Below, piece by piece: positions 8,734-18,763 of a DNA stretch of 64,000 nucleotides (its first letter is position 1; each line of letters opens with the position of its first letter). A program made the position numbers and the translations under genes. The DNA comes from Hymenobacter terrenus (GTDB taxonomy: Bacteria; Bacteroidota; Bacteroidia; Cytophagales; Hymenobacteraceae). Below the pieces are notes generated by a model. That model did no database searches. It saw nothing but the letters and a program-made list of their open reading frames with translations, and was not told where the DNA came from. Where the stretch lies: assembly GCF_000972495.1 (NCBI RefSeq), contig NZ_LATM01000002.1, positions 248,001 through 312,000 on the forward strand. The letters are read 5' to 3'.

Positions 8734-10317
8734 ATGAAAAACCTACTGTTATGGACTACAGGCTTGGTCTACGGCTTGGCTTGCACGGCTACCGTATCCC
8801 TGGCTCAAGCTCCGGCTAAAAAGGCCGTGGTCCCGAGGCCCACGGGCGCGGGCAAAACGCTGACAATGAGCAAATCAGCGCTGCAAAACAAAATCAAAGG
8901 TGGTTGGGCCGGCCAAACCATCGGGGTGACCTACGGCGGGCCCATGGAGTTCAAATACAACGGCACCATGATTCAGGAGTACCAGCCCATTCTGTGGTAC
9001 GATGGCTACCTGAAGAAAACGATGACGGGGGACCAAGGGCTGTACGACGATATCTACATGGACCTGACGTTCGTGGAAGTCTTCGATAAAGAAGGACTTG
9101 ATGCGCCCATTACCTCCTTTGCCAAGGCCTATGCCAACGCCGGCTACGCCCTCTGGCACGCCAACCAGGCTGGTCGCTACAATATCCTGCACGGTATTCA
9201 GCCGCCGCAATCGGGCCATTGGCTGAATAACCCCCATGCCGACTGCATCGACTACCAGATTGAGGCCGACTTCGCCGGGCTCATGTCGCCAGGCATGCCC
9301 AATGCCGCCTCAGCCGTCAGCGACAAAATCGGGCACATCATGAACTACGGCGACGGCTGGTATGGTGGCGTTTACATTGGGGCCCTCTATACACTGGCCT
9401 TCACTTCCGACAATATCCCCTACATCGTGGAGGAAGCGCTGAAAACCATTCCCAAACAGAGCAAATATCATCAGTGTATCAGCGACGTCATCCGCTGGCA
9501 TAAGCAATATCCCAACGACTGGAAGCAGACCTGGTTTGAGGTACAGAAGAAGTGGACATCTGACCTGGGCTGCCCCGATGGCGTGTTCAAGCCCTACGAC
9601 ATCGACGCCACCGTCAACTCGGCCTATGTGGTCATCGGTCTGCTCTACGGCGGCGGCGACTTCACCAAAACGCTAAACATCTCGACCCGCTGCGGGCAGG
9701 ATGCTGACTGCAACCCTTCGTCGGCCGGCGGCATTCTCGGCACTATTCTCGGCTACGACAAGATTCCGGCTTACTGGAAGCAAGGCCTAGCCGATGTGGA
9801 AGGCCTCGAGTTCAAATACACGACCACCTCGCTGAGTAAGGTATACGACATCGGCTTCAAGCAGGCCCTGCAAATGGTGGAGCGCAATGGCGGCAAAGTA
9901 AGCGGCGACCAAGTGACCATTAAGGTGCAGGAGCCCACGCCGGTGAAGTTTGAGGAGAGCTTCGCGGGCCATTTCCCCGTTAGCAAGATTAGCGTGAATA
10001 AGCCTCTGACTGACGAGTACACGTTTGACTTCGACGGTATTGGGTTTGTGCTGCGGGGCGAAACGGCCAAGTGGGCTGCCAAATCCGACTACGTGCTTAA
10101 GATGGAAATGACGCTTGACGGCAAGGCTCCGGAAGTAATTGAACTGCCCACGGCTTTCACCACCCGTCGGCTGGAGCTATGCTGGAAATATCAGCTGCCC
10201 AAAGGCAAGCACACCGTGCGCCTGAAGCTACTGAACCCCAGTCCGGACTATCCCTGCAACCTCGGCGAAGCATTCATCTATTCCGATAAGCCCGTGACCG
10301 AACTCGCCGTGAAATGA
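8734..10317 (+). CDS. Exported ADP-ribosylglycohydrolase-fold enzyme
   Basis: The ATG at 8734 starts a signal peptide (MKNLLLW...TVSLAQ), giving 527 residues. The DraG-like all-alpha metal-dependent fold is recognised by KGGWAGQTIGVTYGG, the DDIYMDL metal motif and CGQDADCNPSSAGGILG, which supplies the second Asp pair. Such enzymes hydrolyse N- or O-ribosyl bonds, and the binuclear-metal Asp residues appear intact. A C-terminal beta-rich region from about 400 is not assigned. Export is notable because classical family members act inside the cell. With the preceding transporter and ribokinase it could free ribose from extracellular ribosides. Confidence 0.85.
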   Translation: MKNLLLWTTGLVYGLACTATVSLAQAPAKKAVVPRPTGAGKTLTMSKSALQNKIKGGWAGQTIGVTYGGPMEFKYNGTMIQEYQPILWYDGYLKKTMTGDQGLYDDIYMDLTFVEVFDKEGLDAPITSFAKAYANAGYALWHANQAGRYNILHGIQPPQSGHWLNNPHADCIDYQIEADFAGLMSPGMPNAASAVSDKIGHIMNYGDGWYGGVYIGALYTLAFTSDNIPYIVEEALKTIPKQSKYHQCISDVIRWHKQYPNDWKQTWFEVQKKWTSDLGCPDGVFKPYDIDATVNSAYVVIGLLYGGGDFTKTLNISTRCGQDADCNPSSAGGILGTILGYDKIPAYWKQGLADVEGLEFKYTTTSLSKVYDIGFKQALQMVERNGGKVSGDQVTIKVQEPTPVKFEESFAGHFPVSKISVNKPLTDEYTFDFDGIGFVLRGETAKWAAKSDYVLKMEMTLDGKAPEVIELPTAFTTRRLELCWKYQLPKGKHTVRLKLLNPSPDYPCNLGEAFIYSDKPVTELAVK

Positions 10318-10367
10318 GGCTAGAACTTATTTCCCCCGGAAGTATTTAGTGCGAATTTTAAGTCACT

Positions 10368-10474
10368 GTTCCTCGGCTAATAACGCGCCCTGCATCAGGC
10401 ATTTCCCTGCACCGTCACCTGTCGGTTTCGCTTGGGGAGGCGCTTGATGAAGGGCGCGTTACTAGCCGGGGAAC
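10368..10474. repeat. 107-bp palindromic element
   Basis: The left arm (10368-10400) and right arm (about 10442-10474) are inverted copies of about 32 nt with roughly four differences. They share the cores CGGCTA and AACGCGCCCT and begin or end in GTTCC/GGAAC. It is the size of a MITE or REP doublet and occupies most of the gap before the next GH3 gene. Confidence 0.7.
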
Positions 10475-10561
10475 ACATATGAATAGACAATGCGGTGACT
10501 GTTTCGCATGCGTAAAATAGCAGCCCGCCCTAACAGCAGAATAATTGATTTATAACATTTT

Positions 10562-12880
10562 ATGACCAAGTACATCTGCGCCGTCCTCTCCCTTGCTGGG
10601 GCGCTGAACCTAACGACTCCCCTTAACGCACAGCCGTTGCCGCCGCGTCCGGTGGCGCTAAGCAACGACCCGAAGATGAAGATCTTCATTGACGGGCTGC
10701 TGGCGAAGATGACGCTGGAAGAGAAAATCGGGCAGCTGAATCTGCTGGCTCTGGGCGTGGACGTAACAGGGCCTCTAGTGAGCCAGGGCGTGGAAGCGAG
10801 CATCCGCCAAGGCAAAGTCGGGGCCGTGTTCAACAGCTACACCCCCGCCACCGTGCGCCAGCTCCAGGCCCAGGCCCTCAAACACACCCGGCTGAAAATC
10901 CCCCTGTTGCTGGGCTACGACGTGATTCACGGCCACCGCACCCTCTTCCCCATGCCCCTGGGCCTGGCCGCCAGCTGGGACCTAGGTGCCATCGAGCAAA
11001 GCGCCCGCATCGCCGCCGAGGAGGCTGCCGCCGACGGCCTGCACTGGGTATATTCGCCCATGGTCGACATTGCCCGCGACCCACGCTGGGGCCGGGTGGT
11101 GGAAGGCGCCGGCGAGGACCCCTATCTGGGGTCGCGCGTGGCCGAAGCCATGGTGCGCGGCTACCAGGGTCCCACCAACGACCTGACGAAGAACAACACG
11201 GTCATGGCCTGCCTCAAGCACTTCGCGCTCTATGGCGCGGCGGAGGCTGGCCGCGACTACAACACCGTGGACATGAGCCGCCAGCGGATGTACAACGAGT
11301 ACCTGCCGCCCTACAAGGCGGCGGTCGAGGCCGGCGTGGGCTCGATCATGTCTTCCTTCAACGACATCAACGGCCGCCCGGCTACGGCTAACCGCTGGCT
11401 GCTCACCGACCTGCTACGGGGCGAATGGGGCTTCCAAGGCTTCGTGGCCACCGACTATAACGCTATCAGCGAGTTGATGGACCATGGCCTGGGCAACGAG
11501 CAGCAAGTTTCCCCCCTGGCGCTGAAGGCGGGCGTAGACATGGATATGGTCAGTGAGCTATTTATCAAACACCTGGCCGAGGACCTGAAAAGCGGCCGGG
11601 TAACGCAAGCCGAGGTTGACCAGGCGTGTCGGCGGGTGCTGGAGGGCAAGTATCGTCTGGGCCTGTTTCAGGACCCTTACCGCGGCCTCTCCGAGAAACG
11701 GGCCAAACAAACCCTGATGAAGCCCGCCTTCCTGGATGCGTCCCGCGACGTGGCCCGGCGCAGCTTCGTATTGCTGAAAAACGATAAGCAAACCCTGCCT
11801 TTGAAAAAGTCGGGCACCATTGCCCTGATTGGCCCGCTGGCCCAAAGCCAGCGTGACCTGATTGGCAGCTGGAAAGCGGCTGGGGAATGGAAACAGGCCG
11901 TCTCGCTGGCGCAGGGCTTGCGCAACGTGGCGGGCGCGGGCGTGAAAATCACCTACGCCAAAGGCGCCAATCTCACTGACGACCGCCGCCTGTTCGACCA
12001 ACTCAACTCTAGTGGCGGCGAGCTGGTCTTTGATGCGCGGCCGGCTGAGGAACTGATTCGCGAAGCCGTGCAGGTAGCCCAGCAGGCCGACGTCATCGTG
12101 GCCGCCGTGGGCGAGGCCGCCGGCATGACCGGGGAGGCCGCCAGCCGATCCGACCTGAACCTGCCGGGCCAGCAGCGGGCCCTGCTGGAGGCGCTGAAAA
12201 AGACCGGCAAGCCGTTGGTACTCGTGCTCATGAACGGCCGCCCGCTGACCCTAAGCTGGGAGGACCAAAATGCCGACGCCATCCTCGAAACGTGGTTTGC
12301 CGGCAGCCAGGGGGGCAACGCCATCGCCGACGTGTTGTTTGGGGCCTATAACCCGGCTGGCAAGCTGCCGATGACCTTCCCGCGGGTGCTGGGGCAGGTG
12401 CCGATTTACTACAACCACAAAAATACCGGCCGGCCGGCCACGGGCGGGCCAGACGACAAGTATAAGTCTAGTTACCTGGACGTGCCTAATGCCCCGCTCT
12501 ATCCGTTCGGATATGGGCTGAGCTACACCAGCTTTGAATACGGTAAACCCGCGCTGAGCACCACGACGCTCAAGGCGGGCCAAGCACTGGACGTGACGGT
12601 GAACGTGCGCAACACAGGCAATTATGATGGCGAGGAAGTGGCCCAGCTTTACATCCGCGACCTGTTGGGCTCCAGCTCCCGACCGGTGCAGGAACTCAAG
12701 CGCTTCCAGAAGGTGCTGCTGAAAAAGGGGGAAAGTAAGCAGCTCACCTTCCGTCTGACCCCCGACGACTTGAAGTTTTACAACGAGGAGTTGCAGTTCG
12801 TGGCCGAGCCGGGTGCCTTCCACGTCTTCGTCGGCGGTAACTCCCGCGACGTGCAGCAGGCTGCTTTTACATTAGAATAA
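10562..12880 (+). CDS. bglX: GH3 beta-glucosidase, BglX type
   Basis: This 772-residue periplasmic enzyme (signal peptide about 1-23) hydrolyses beta-glucosides. BglX-like features include MTLEEKIGQLNLL, GYDVIHGHRTLFP, SPMVDIARDPRWGRVVEGAGEDPYLGS, KHFALYGAAEAGRDYN and VATDYNAI with candidate nucleophile Asp298. The second domain and C-terminal FnIII-like domain are complete. The length matches BglX (about 760). It is followed after 74 nt by a GH92 gene on the same strand and probably shares a transcript with the genes up to 20,956. Confidence 0.94.
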   Translation: MTKYICAVLSLAGALNLTTPLNAQPLPPRPVALSNDPKMKIFIDGLLAKMTLEEKIGQLNLLALGVDVTGPLVSQGVEASIRQGKVGAVFNSYTPATVRQLQAQALKHTRLKIPLLLGYDVIHGHRTLFPMPLGLAASWDLGAIEQSARIAAEEAAADGLHWVYSPMVDIARDPRWGRVVEGAGEDPYLGSRVAEAMVRGYQGPTNDLTKNNTVMACLKHFALYGAAEAGRDYNTVDMSRQRMYNEYLPPYKAAVEAGVGSIMSSFNDINGRPATANRWLLTDLLRGEWGFQGFVATDYNAISELMDHGLGNEQQVSPLALKAGVDMDMVSELFIKHLAEDLKSGRVTQAEVDQACRRVLEGKYRLGLFQDPYRGLSEKRAKQTLMKPAFLDASRDVARRSFVLLKNDKQTLPLKKSGTIALIGPLAQSQRDLIGSWKAAGEWKQAVSLAQGLRNVAGAGVKITYAKGANLTDDRRLFDQLNSSGGELVFDARPAEELIREAVQVAQQADVIVAAVGEAAGMTGEAASRSDLNLPGQQRALLEALKKTGKPLVLVLMNGRPLTLSWEDQNADAILETWFAGSQGGNAIADVLFGAYNPAGKLPMTFPRVLGQVPIYYNHKNTGRPATGGPDDKYKSSYLDVPNAPLYPFGYGLSYTSFEYGKPALSTTTLKAGQALDVTVNVRNTGNYDGEEVAQLYIRDLLGSSSRPVQELKRFQKVLLKKGESKQLTFRLTPDDLKFYNEELQFVAEPGAFHVFVGGNSRDVQQAAFTLE

Positions 12881-12954
12881 ACCGCACGAAATAGAGCTGC
12901 GCACTTAGCGGCGGCTCACATCATTCAGTACTAAATCATACACTTACGCTAACC

Positions 12955-15213
12955 ATGGACCGAAAACTCACCGCTCAGCCGCTTTTCATTAGCAGCTTGC
13001 TCGTAGTGCTGTTACTGGGGTTGGGCAGTCGGGCACTGGCTCAGACACCGTCCGGCAGTACTCCTCTCAAAATAGGTAAAGTCCGCCAGTTAGCCGATTA
13101 TGTAGACCCGCGCATTGGGGTAATGGACACCAAGGCAGGAGCATCGAACTGCGTGATTGGCCCGCAATTGCCGTTCGGCTCAATCAACCCCAGCCCCCAA
13201 ACCAAGGACGGTGACCAAGACGGCTACTCGCCTAAGCAGCCTATCCGCGGTTTCGGGCAGCTGCACGTTAGCGGCACGGGTTGGGGCAAGTACGGGCAGG
13301 TGTTCCTCTCGCCCCAGCTGGGCGTGGCAGTCGGTGAGGATGCCCATGATTCGCCCAAGGAAAACGAACGGGCGCGGGCCTATGAATACTCGGTCAAGCT
13401 CAGCCGCTATGGCATCACTACATCGGTAACGCCGGCCCGGCACGCGGCTATCTACAAGTTCGTGTTTCCGCAGTCCGATGAGGCCAGTATCCTGCTTGAC
13501 ATCACGCACACCCTCACCCGCGACATCGTGCCCTTCGTAGGCGGCGACGTGCTGGGGGGCAAAGTGACATTCACCAGTTCCAGCCGCGACGAAATTCAGG
13601 GTTACGGCACCTACCGGGGCGGTTTCGGAGAAGGCAACTACAACGTGTACTTCTGCGCCCGCGTGGCCAAAAAGCCAACTGCAATTGGTACCTGGCTCAA
13701 CGGCGAACTGCACCCCGATCAAACCACCGATTCCTTGCGCAAAGCCAACGATAGAGTGGGAGGCTTCTTCAAATTCAAGACCAAGTCTAACGAAGCTGTA
13801 TACTTGAAGGTAGCTGTATCGCTGAAAAGCACCGAACAGGCTGTGCGTTGGCTCGATACCGAAATTCCCGGCTGGGATTACCAGAAAGTGTTAACTCAAG
13901 CCCAGACTATCTGGAATCAGCAGTTAAGCAAAGTGCAGGTCGTTAACGGTGCCGAGCAGAATAAGCGCCTGTTTTACACCGCCCTCTACCATGCCCACCT
14001 GATGCCCCGCGACCGGACCAACGACCTGCCCGGCTACGGCAAAGACGTGCCCATGTGGGACGACCACTTCGCCGTGTGGGACACCTGGCGCACGCTCTAT
14101 CCGTTGCAGGTGCTGCTGAACCCCAGTATGGTAGCTGGCACCATTAACTCCTTCAGCGCCCGCCTGCAAAAAAACGGCAAGCTCAAGGACGCCTTCATCG
14201 CCGGCAACGATATGCAGGCCGAGCAAGGTGGCAACAACCTCGACAATATCATTGCCGATGCCTACATCAAGAAGGTGCCCGGCGTGGACTGGAATAAGGC
14301 GTATGAGGTGTTGAAATTCAATGCCGACAAAGAGCGGCAAGGCAGCGCGGCCTGGCGCAAAGACGAACCGCTGCTGGGCAACTACAAAAAGCAGGGTTGG
14401 ATTCCGTTCGGGCCTATGGCTGGCAGTATGACGCTGGAGTACGCTTACAATGATTTCTGCGCCGCGCAGGTAGCCCAGGGCTTGGGTAAAACCGACGACG
14501 CTCGCCGCTATCTGGCCCGTAGCAAGAAGTGGGTAAACCTGTGGAATCCCAAGGCCGAAAGCGACGGCTTCACTGGCTTCATCGTGCCCAAAACGCAAGA
14601 CAAAGAGTTTCTACTAATCGACCTGAAGCAGCGGCAGGGCTCCTGGAAACAGTTTTTCTATGAAGCCAATTCCTGGACGTATTCCTGGTTCGTGCCTCAC
14701 CAGATTGACACACTCGTGACCCTGAACGGCGGCTCGGCCGCCTTCGCCAAGAAGCTGCAGCACGCCTTCGAGCACGACCTGATTCAGTACGAAAACGAGC
14801 CAGCTTTTCTGGCCCCGCATCTGTTCCACCACGTGGGGCGCTCCGACCTAAGTAGCTACTACGTGCGCAAGCTCATGCGCGAGGGCTTCAACGAGCAGGA
14901 GGGTATGCCTGGCAACGACGACAGCGGGGCCATGAGCTCCTGGTTCGCCTTCTCGGCCCTAGGTTTCTTCCCCAACGCGGGTCAGAATTACTACTACCTC
15001 ACCGGCCCGATTTTCGAGGACGTGACCCTGAAGTTGAGCAACGGCAAAAACCTACGCATCCTAGCTAAAAACGCGGGACCAGATAACATCTATGTGCAGT
15101 CGGTGAAGCTGGCCGGGCAGCCCGTTAAAGGCTTTTCCATCACCCACGACGAAATCATGCGCGGCGGCACCTTGGAGTTTCAAATGGGACCCAAGGCCCC
15201 GACGGTACAATAA
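12955..15213 (+). CDS. GH92 alpha-mannosidase
   Basis: The 752-residue product has a signal peptide (about 1-30) and the two-domain GH92 layout: an N-terminal beta-sandwich with 'YVDPRIGVMDTKAG' and an (alpha/alpha)6 catalytic domain. Diagnostic segments are 'MWDDHFAVWDTWRTLYPL', 'GNDMQAEQGGNN' and 'GMPGNDDSGAMSSWFAFSALGFFP'. GH92 enzymes are calcium-dependent exo-mannosidases, often alpha-1,2-specific on N-glycan or yeast mannan. The exact linkage cannot be told. Only 12 nt separate it from the next gene, so the two are almost certainly co-transcribed. Confidence 0.94.
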   Translation: MDRKLTAQPLFISSLLVVLLLGLGSRALAQTPSGSTPLKIGKVRQLADYVDPRIGVMDTKAGASNCVIGPQLPFGSINPSPQTKDGDQDGYSPKQPIRGFGQLHVSGTGWGKYGQVFLSPQLGVAVGEDAHDSPKENERARAYEYSVKLSRYGITTSVTPARHAAIYKFVFPQSDEASILLDITHTLTRDIVPFVGGDVLGGKVTFTSSSRDEIQGYGTYRGGFGEGNYNVYFCARVAKKPTAIGTWLNGELHPDQTTDSLRKANDRVGGFFKFKTKSNEAVYLKVAVSLKSTEQAVRWLDTEIPGWDYQKVLTQAQTIWNQQLSKVQVVNGAEQNKRLFYTALYHAHLMPRDRTNDLPGYGKDVPMWDDHFAVWDTWRTLYPLQVLLNPSMVAGTINSFSARLQKNGKLKDAFIAGNDMQAEQGGNNLDNIIADAYIKKVPGVDWNKAYEVLKFNADKERQGSAAWRKDEPLLGNYKKQGWIPFGPMAGSMTLEYAYNDFCAAQVAQGLGKTDDARRYLARSKKWVNLWNPKAESDGFTGFIVPKTQDKEFLLIDLKQRQGSWKQFFYEANSWTYSWFVPHQIDTLVTLNGGSAAFAKKLQHAFEHDLIQYENEPAFLAPHLFHHVGRSDLSSYYVRKLMREGFNEQEGMPGNDDSGAMSSWFAFSALGFFPNAGQNYYYLTGPIFEDVTLKLSNGKNLRILAKNAGPDNIYVQSVKLAGQPVKGFSITHDEIMRGGTLEFQMGPKAPTVQ

Positions 15214-15225
15214 ACGCGCCTTCCC

Positions 15226-17223
15226 ATGTTCAGAAAAGTAATCCTGGCTTTGGTACTCGCCCTAGCCCTGGCCGCACCCGCTGCCCACGCCACTGTGCGA
15301 CTGCCTCAGCTAGTGGGTAGCCACATGGTGTTGCAGCGCGACAAGCCCCTACCCATTTGGGGCTGGGCCGCACCAGGCGAAAAAGTCAGCGTTACCTTCC
15401 GGGACAAAACCTACGCCGCTACAGCGCCTGATGCCGATGGGCGCTGGCAAGCCACGCTGCCAGCCACCCCGGCGGGCGGCCCTTATACGTTGACCATCAA
15501 AGGCGAAAACACGCTCGTACTGGAAGATGTACTGTTAGGCGACGTATGGCTGGCGGCGGGGCAGTCGAACATGGAGTTTCCGGTGAAAGACCTGCCCACC
15601 GGCTACTTTCAGCCGGTAGTAAATGCCGACCAGGAAATTGCCGCGGCCAATTTTCCTAAGATACGCCTCTTTAAGATTTCCCAGGCGATGGCCTACCACC
15701 CGGCCTCCGACGTGAAAAGCACCGGCTGGCTGGTGTGCAGCCCGGCCACTGTAGCGCAGTTTTCGGCGGTAGCTTACTTTTTTGGCCGCGATATTTTCCA
15801 GCGCTACCAAGTGCCCATCGGTCTTATTTCGAGCTGCTGGGGTGGCACCTCGGCCGAAGCCTGGACCAGCGCCGAGGGCCTGCGCGCCCTGCCTGATTTT
15901 AGCACCCGAGCGGCCGATGTTGCCCAGCGTACCACTAAGCTTACGGATGACGACCAGGCTTTCCGCCAGCGCCAACGTGCCGCACTCACCTCGCAGAAGA
16001 TTGACAAAGGCTACCCACCCGGCGGTAAAGCGTGGGCGGCTGCCGATTTCGACGCCAGCGCCTGGCCTGAAATGGCCCTGCCCAGCTACTGGGAAACCAC
16101 CCCCGCCCTGAAGGGCTACGATGGTGTGGTGTGGTTTCGTAAGGAAATTGACCTGCCCGTCGCAGCGGCGGGCCAGCCGCTCACCCTGTCGCTGGGCCGC
16201 ATCAATGACACCGACAGCACTTGGTTCAACGGAGTGAAAGTGGGCAGCACTGATGGCTATAACAAAGACCGCCGCTACGCGGTACCCGCTGCGCTGGTAC
16301 GAGCCGGCCGCAACGTGGTGGCCGTGCGCGTAGTAGACCTGGGCAGCAACGGCGGCATCTCGGGCGAGCCAGCCACCCTGAGTCTAACTGGCCCCGGCCG
16401 CACTCTATCGCTGGCTGGCTCCTGGCATTACCAGGTCGGCCTCGACCCCAAGGACTGGCCGGTTTCCCCGTTCCCAGGTGGGGCCCAGAATACGCCCACG
16501 GTGCTGTTCAACAGCATGGTGGCGCCGCTCATTCCGTTTGCGCTCAAGGGCGTTATCTGGTATCAGGGGGAAAATAACACCGGCCGCGCCGAGCAGTACC
16601 GCACGCTATTTCCCGCGCTGATTACCGATTGGCGTAAGCGCTGGGGCGCACCGGAGCTTCCCTTTCTGTTCGTGCAGCTGGCCAACTTTCTGCCGGCTGT
16701 GCCGGAGCCGGGGCCTTCTACGTGGGCTGAGCTGCGCGAGGCGCAGGCCCAGGCGCTGGTGCTGCCCCGCACGGGCATGGCCACCGCCATCGACATTGGC
16801 GAGACCGACGACATTCACCCGCATAACAAGCAGGAGGTGGGCCGACGTCTGGCGCTAGCCGCTCGGCACATCGTCTACGGCGAAAAGGCTTTGGTACACA
16901 GTGGACCTACTTACGCAGGTATGGCGGCGAAAGGCGCAGAGGTCCGGCTGAGATTTAAACATGTCGGGGGCGGATTGGTGGCCCCAAATGGCAAGCTGCT
17001 GCAAGGGTTTGCCGTGGCCGGGGCCGACCAGAAATTTCATTGGGCCACGGCCCGGCTGATGGGCAACGAGGTGATGGTGCAAAGTGCGGATGTGAAAACG
17101 CCCGTGGCCGTGCGCTACAATTGGGCTAACAATCCCAACGGCAACCTCTACAATAAAGACGGGTTGCCCGCCGTGCCCTTCCGCACCGATTCCTGGCCCG
17201 GCATCACGGTCGGGGTGAAATAA
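15226..17223 (+). CDS. Sialate O-acetylesterase-like SGNH esterase
   Basis: This 665-residue secreted protein (signal peptide about 1-23) has the SGNH block 'AAGQSNMEF' with Ser114 as nucleophile, 'SCWGGTSAEAW', 'GVIWYQGENN' and a C-terminal 'DDIHPHNKQEVG' carrying the Asp/His pair. A beta-galactosidase-like jelly-roll domain is inserted at about 265-400 ('WFRKEIDLPVAAAGQPLTLSLGR...'). This domain layout is usual for Bacteroidota O-acetylesterases that remove acetyl groups from glycans. Here, beside GH3, GH92 and GH36 genes, it probably de-acetylates hemicellulose or mannan-type glycans rather than sialic acid, but this is inference. Confidence 0.9.
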   Translation: MFRKVILALVLALALAAPAAHATVRLPQLVGSHMVLQRDKPLPIWGWAAPGEKVSVTFRDKTYAATAPDADGRWQATLPATPAGGPYTLTIKGENTLVLEDVLLGDVWLAAGQSNMEFPVKDLPTGYFQPVVNADQEIAAANFPKIRLFKISQAMAYHPASDVKSTGWLVCSPATVAQFSAVAYFFGRDIFQRYQVPIGLISSCWGGTSAEAWTSAEGLRALPDFSTRAADVAQRTTKLTDDDQAFRQRQRAALTSQKIDKGYPPGGKAWAAADFDASAWPEMALPSYWETTPALKGYDGVVWFRKEIDLPVAAAGQPLTLSLGRINDTDSTWFNGVKVGSTDGYNKDRRYAVPAALVRAGRNVVAVRVVDLGSNGGISGEPATLSLTGPGRTLSLAGSWHYQVGLDPKDWPVSPFPGGAQNTPTVLFNSMVAPLIPFALKGVIWYQGENNTGRAEQYRTLFPALITDWRKRWGAPELPFLFVQLANFLPAVPEPGPSTWAELREAQAQALVLPRTGMATAIDIGETDDIHPHNKQEVGRRLALAARHIVYGEKALVHSGPTYAGMAAKGAEVRLRFKHVGGGLVAPNGKLLQGFAVAGADQKFHWATARLMGNEVMVQSADVKTPVAVRYNWANNPNGNLYNKDGLPAVPFRTDSWPGITVGVK

Positions 17224-17276
17224 ATTCTCAATTCTAAAGCAGTTGTTAAGTACTGTTTCTATTCCTATTATTCAGC

Positions 17277-18626
17277 ATGTTTCATCGTCGTAACTTTCTG
17301 AAAAGCGCAGGCGCCGCTGGCCTTACTGCGGCATTGACTCCGCTGGCCGCGTGTTCGTCGACGCTGGCTACGACTAACGAAACGGCAGCTGCGGCCAGGA
17401 ATGAGGCATTTATCGTTTCGCCTGAGCTGTCCAAGCGCATGTACGACAAGGCGCTAAGCATTGCGAAAACCAAGATTCGAGGCGGCGAGAAAGAGCCGTT
17501 TTTTAAAAAGCCGTACCTGGACGAGGCCTTTTCGCCCAATATCTTTTATTGGGATACCTGTTTCATGACCTGCTATGCCAAGTACCACCAGCAGGAACTG
17601 CCCATCACTCAGGCCCTCGACAACTTCTACCGCGTGCAGGATGCTGACGGCTACATCGGGCGCGAATACACGGAAAACGGTCAGCCCTTTTGGGAAAAGC
17701 ACCACCCAGTGAGCATCAACCCGCCGCTGCTGGCTTTTGCCGAGTTGGAGCTTCACAGCCAGAAACCCGATGTGGAGCGCCTGCGCCGAGTGTACCCGCA
17801 CCTGAAAAGCCACTTCGAGTTCTTGCAGCGTACTTATCGCGGGGACGACGGCCTGTACTTCGGCGATACCCTGGGGATGGGCATGGACAACATTCCGCGC
17901 TACCCGACGGGCTGGGAAGACGACGGCAAAGGCTTGCCGGTCATTAATCTCTTCCCCAAGGTGTTTCAGTACAGCGGCAAGAATGCCAAGTGGAACATCC
18001 AGGGTCGGCTGGTCGATTTTTCTTCTCAGATGGCATTTTTTGCCCTAAATCTCAATCGGATAGCCAAGCTAACCGACCATGCCGCCGACGTGCCCGCCTA
18101 CGAGCAGGCGCACGCGGCCATTAAAAAGGCGCTCAACGAGCAGTGCTGGAGCGAGGCCGACGGCTTTTACTTTGACCTGGGCTACGGCAAGCCCATCCGA
18201 CGCTTCCACATGGGTATGTATTGGGCCCTACTGGCCGATTGCGTACCCGCCAACCGGCTCGACAAATTCGTGACCCACCTGACGGACGCCAACAAGTTTG
18301 ACCGGCCAGTCCCGGTGCCCTCCCTGGCCGCCGATGAGCCGGAGTACAAGGCCTATGGGGACTATTGGCTCGGGGGCGTGTGGGCCCCCACCACCTACAT
18401 GGTGCTGCGCGGTTTGCAGCACGTGGGTAAACCCGCCCTGGCGCGGACCCTGGCCCAGCGCTTTTACGGCGCGGTGGCCGAGGTTTTCCAGAAGACCGGC
18501 ACATTCTGGGAAAACTATGCGCCGGAGTTTGCCAACTACGGTAACCCCGCCAAGCCGGATTTTTGCGGCTGGACGGCCATCGTGCCCATCACCATCTGGC
18601 GGGAGTTCATTCAACCAAAACCCTGA
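17277..18626 (+). CDS. Tat-exported (alpha/alpha)6 glycosidase, GH63/GH37-like
   Basis: The N-terminus HRRNFLKSAGAAG is a Tat signal, followed by LAAC with Cys26 as a possible lipid anchor. The 449-residue body resembles trehalase or mannosylglycerate-hydrolase-type (alpha/alpha)6 barrels: 'FYWDTCFMTCYAKYHQQEL', 'DNFYRVQDADGYIGREY', 'MGMDNIPRYP' and 'YWLGGVWAPTTYMVLRGL'. Such enzymes act on alpha-linked glucosides. I cannot choose between GH37 and GH63 branches or name a substrate. It sits 54 nt after the esterase gene in the same run of secreted carbohydrate enzymes. Confidence 0.75.
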   Translation: MFHRRNFLKSAGAAGLTAALTPLAACSSTLATTNETAAAARNEAFIVSPELSKRMYDKALSIAKTKIRGGEKEPFFKKPYLDEAFSPNIFYWDTCFMTCYAKYHQQELPITQALDNFYRVQDADGYIGREYTENGQPFWEKHHPVSINPPLLAFAELELHSQKPDVERLRRVYPHLKSHFEFLQRTYRGDDGLYFGDTLGMGMDNIPRYPTGWEDDGKGLPVINLFPKVFQYSGKNAKWNIQGRLVDFSSQMAFFALNLNRIAKLTDHAADVPAYEQAHAAIKKALNEQCWSEADGFYFDLGYGKPIRRFHMGMYWALLADCVPANRLDKFVTHLTDANKFDRPVPVPSLAADEPEYKAYGDYWLGGVWAPTTYMVLRGLQHVGKPALARTLAQRFYGAVAEVFQKTGTFWENYAPEFANYGNPAKPDFCGWTAIVPITIWREFIQPKP

Positions 18627-18763
18627 TGTGCAATGCCTCCCCATCACACTCCGCGCATCAAGTGGCGTGGGTCGGGGCCGATAGGGGTAGAGGTTGACGC
18701 AAGTAGTTATCACCTAATTATTTCCAGAAGACGGTATCTGCCGTCGGCTTTTTTAAAGTTCTT

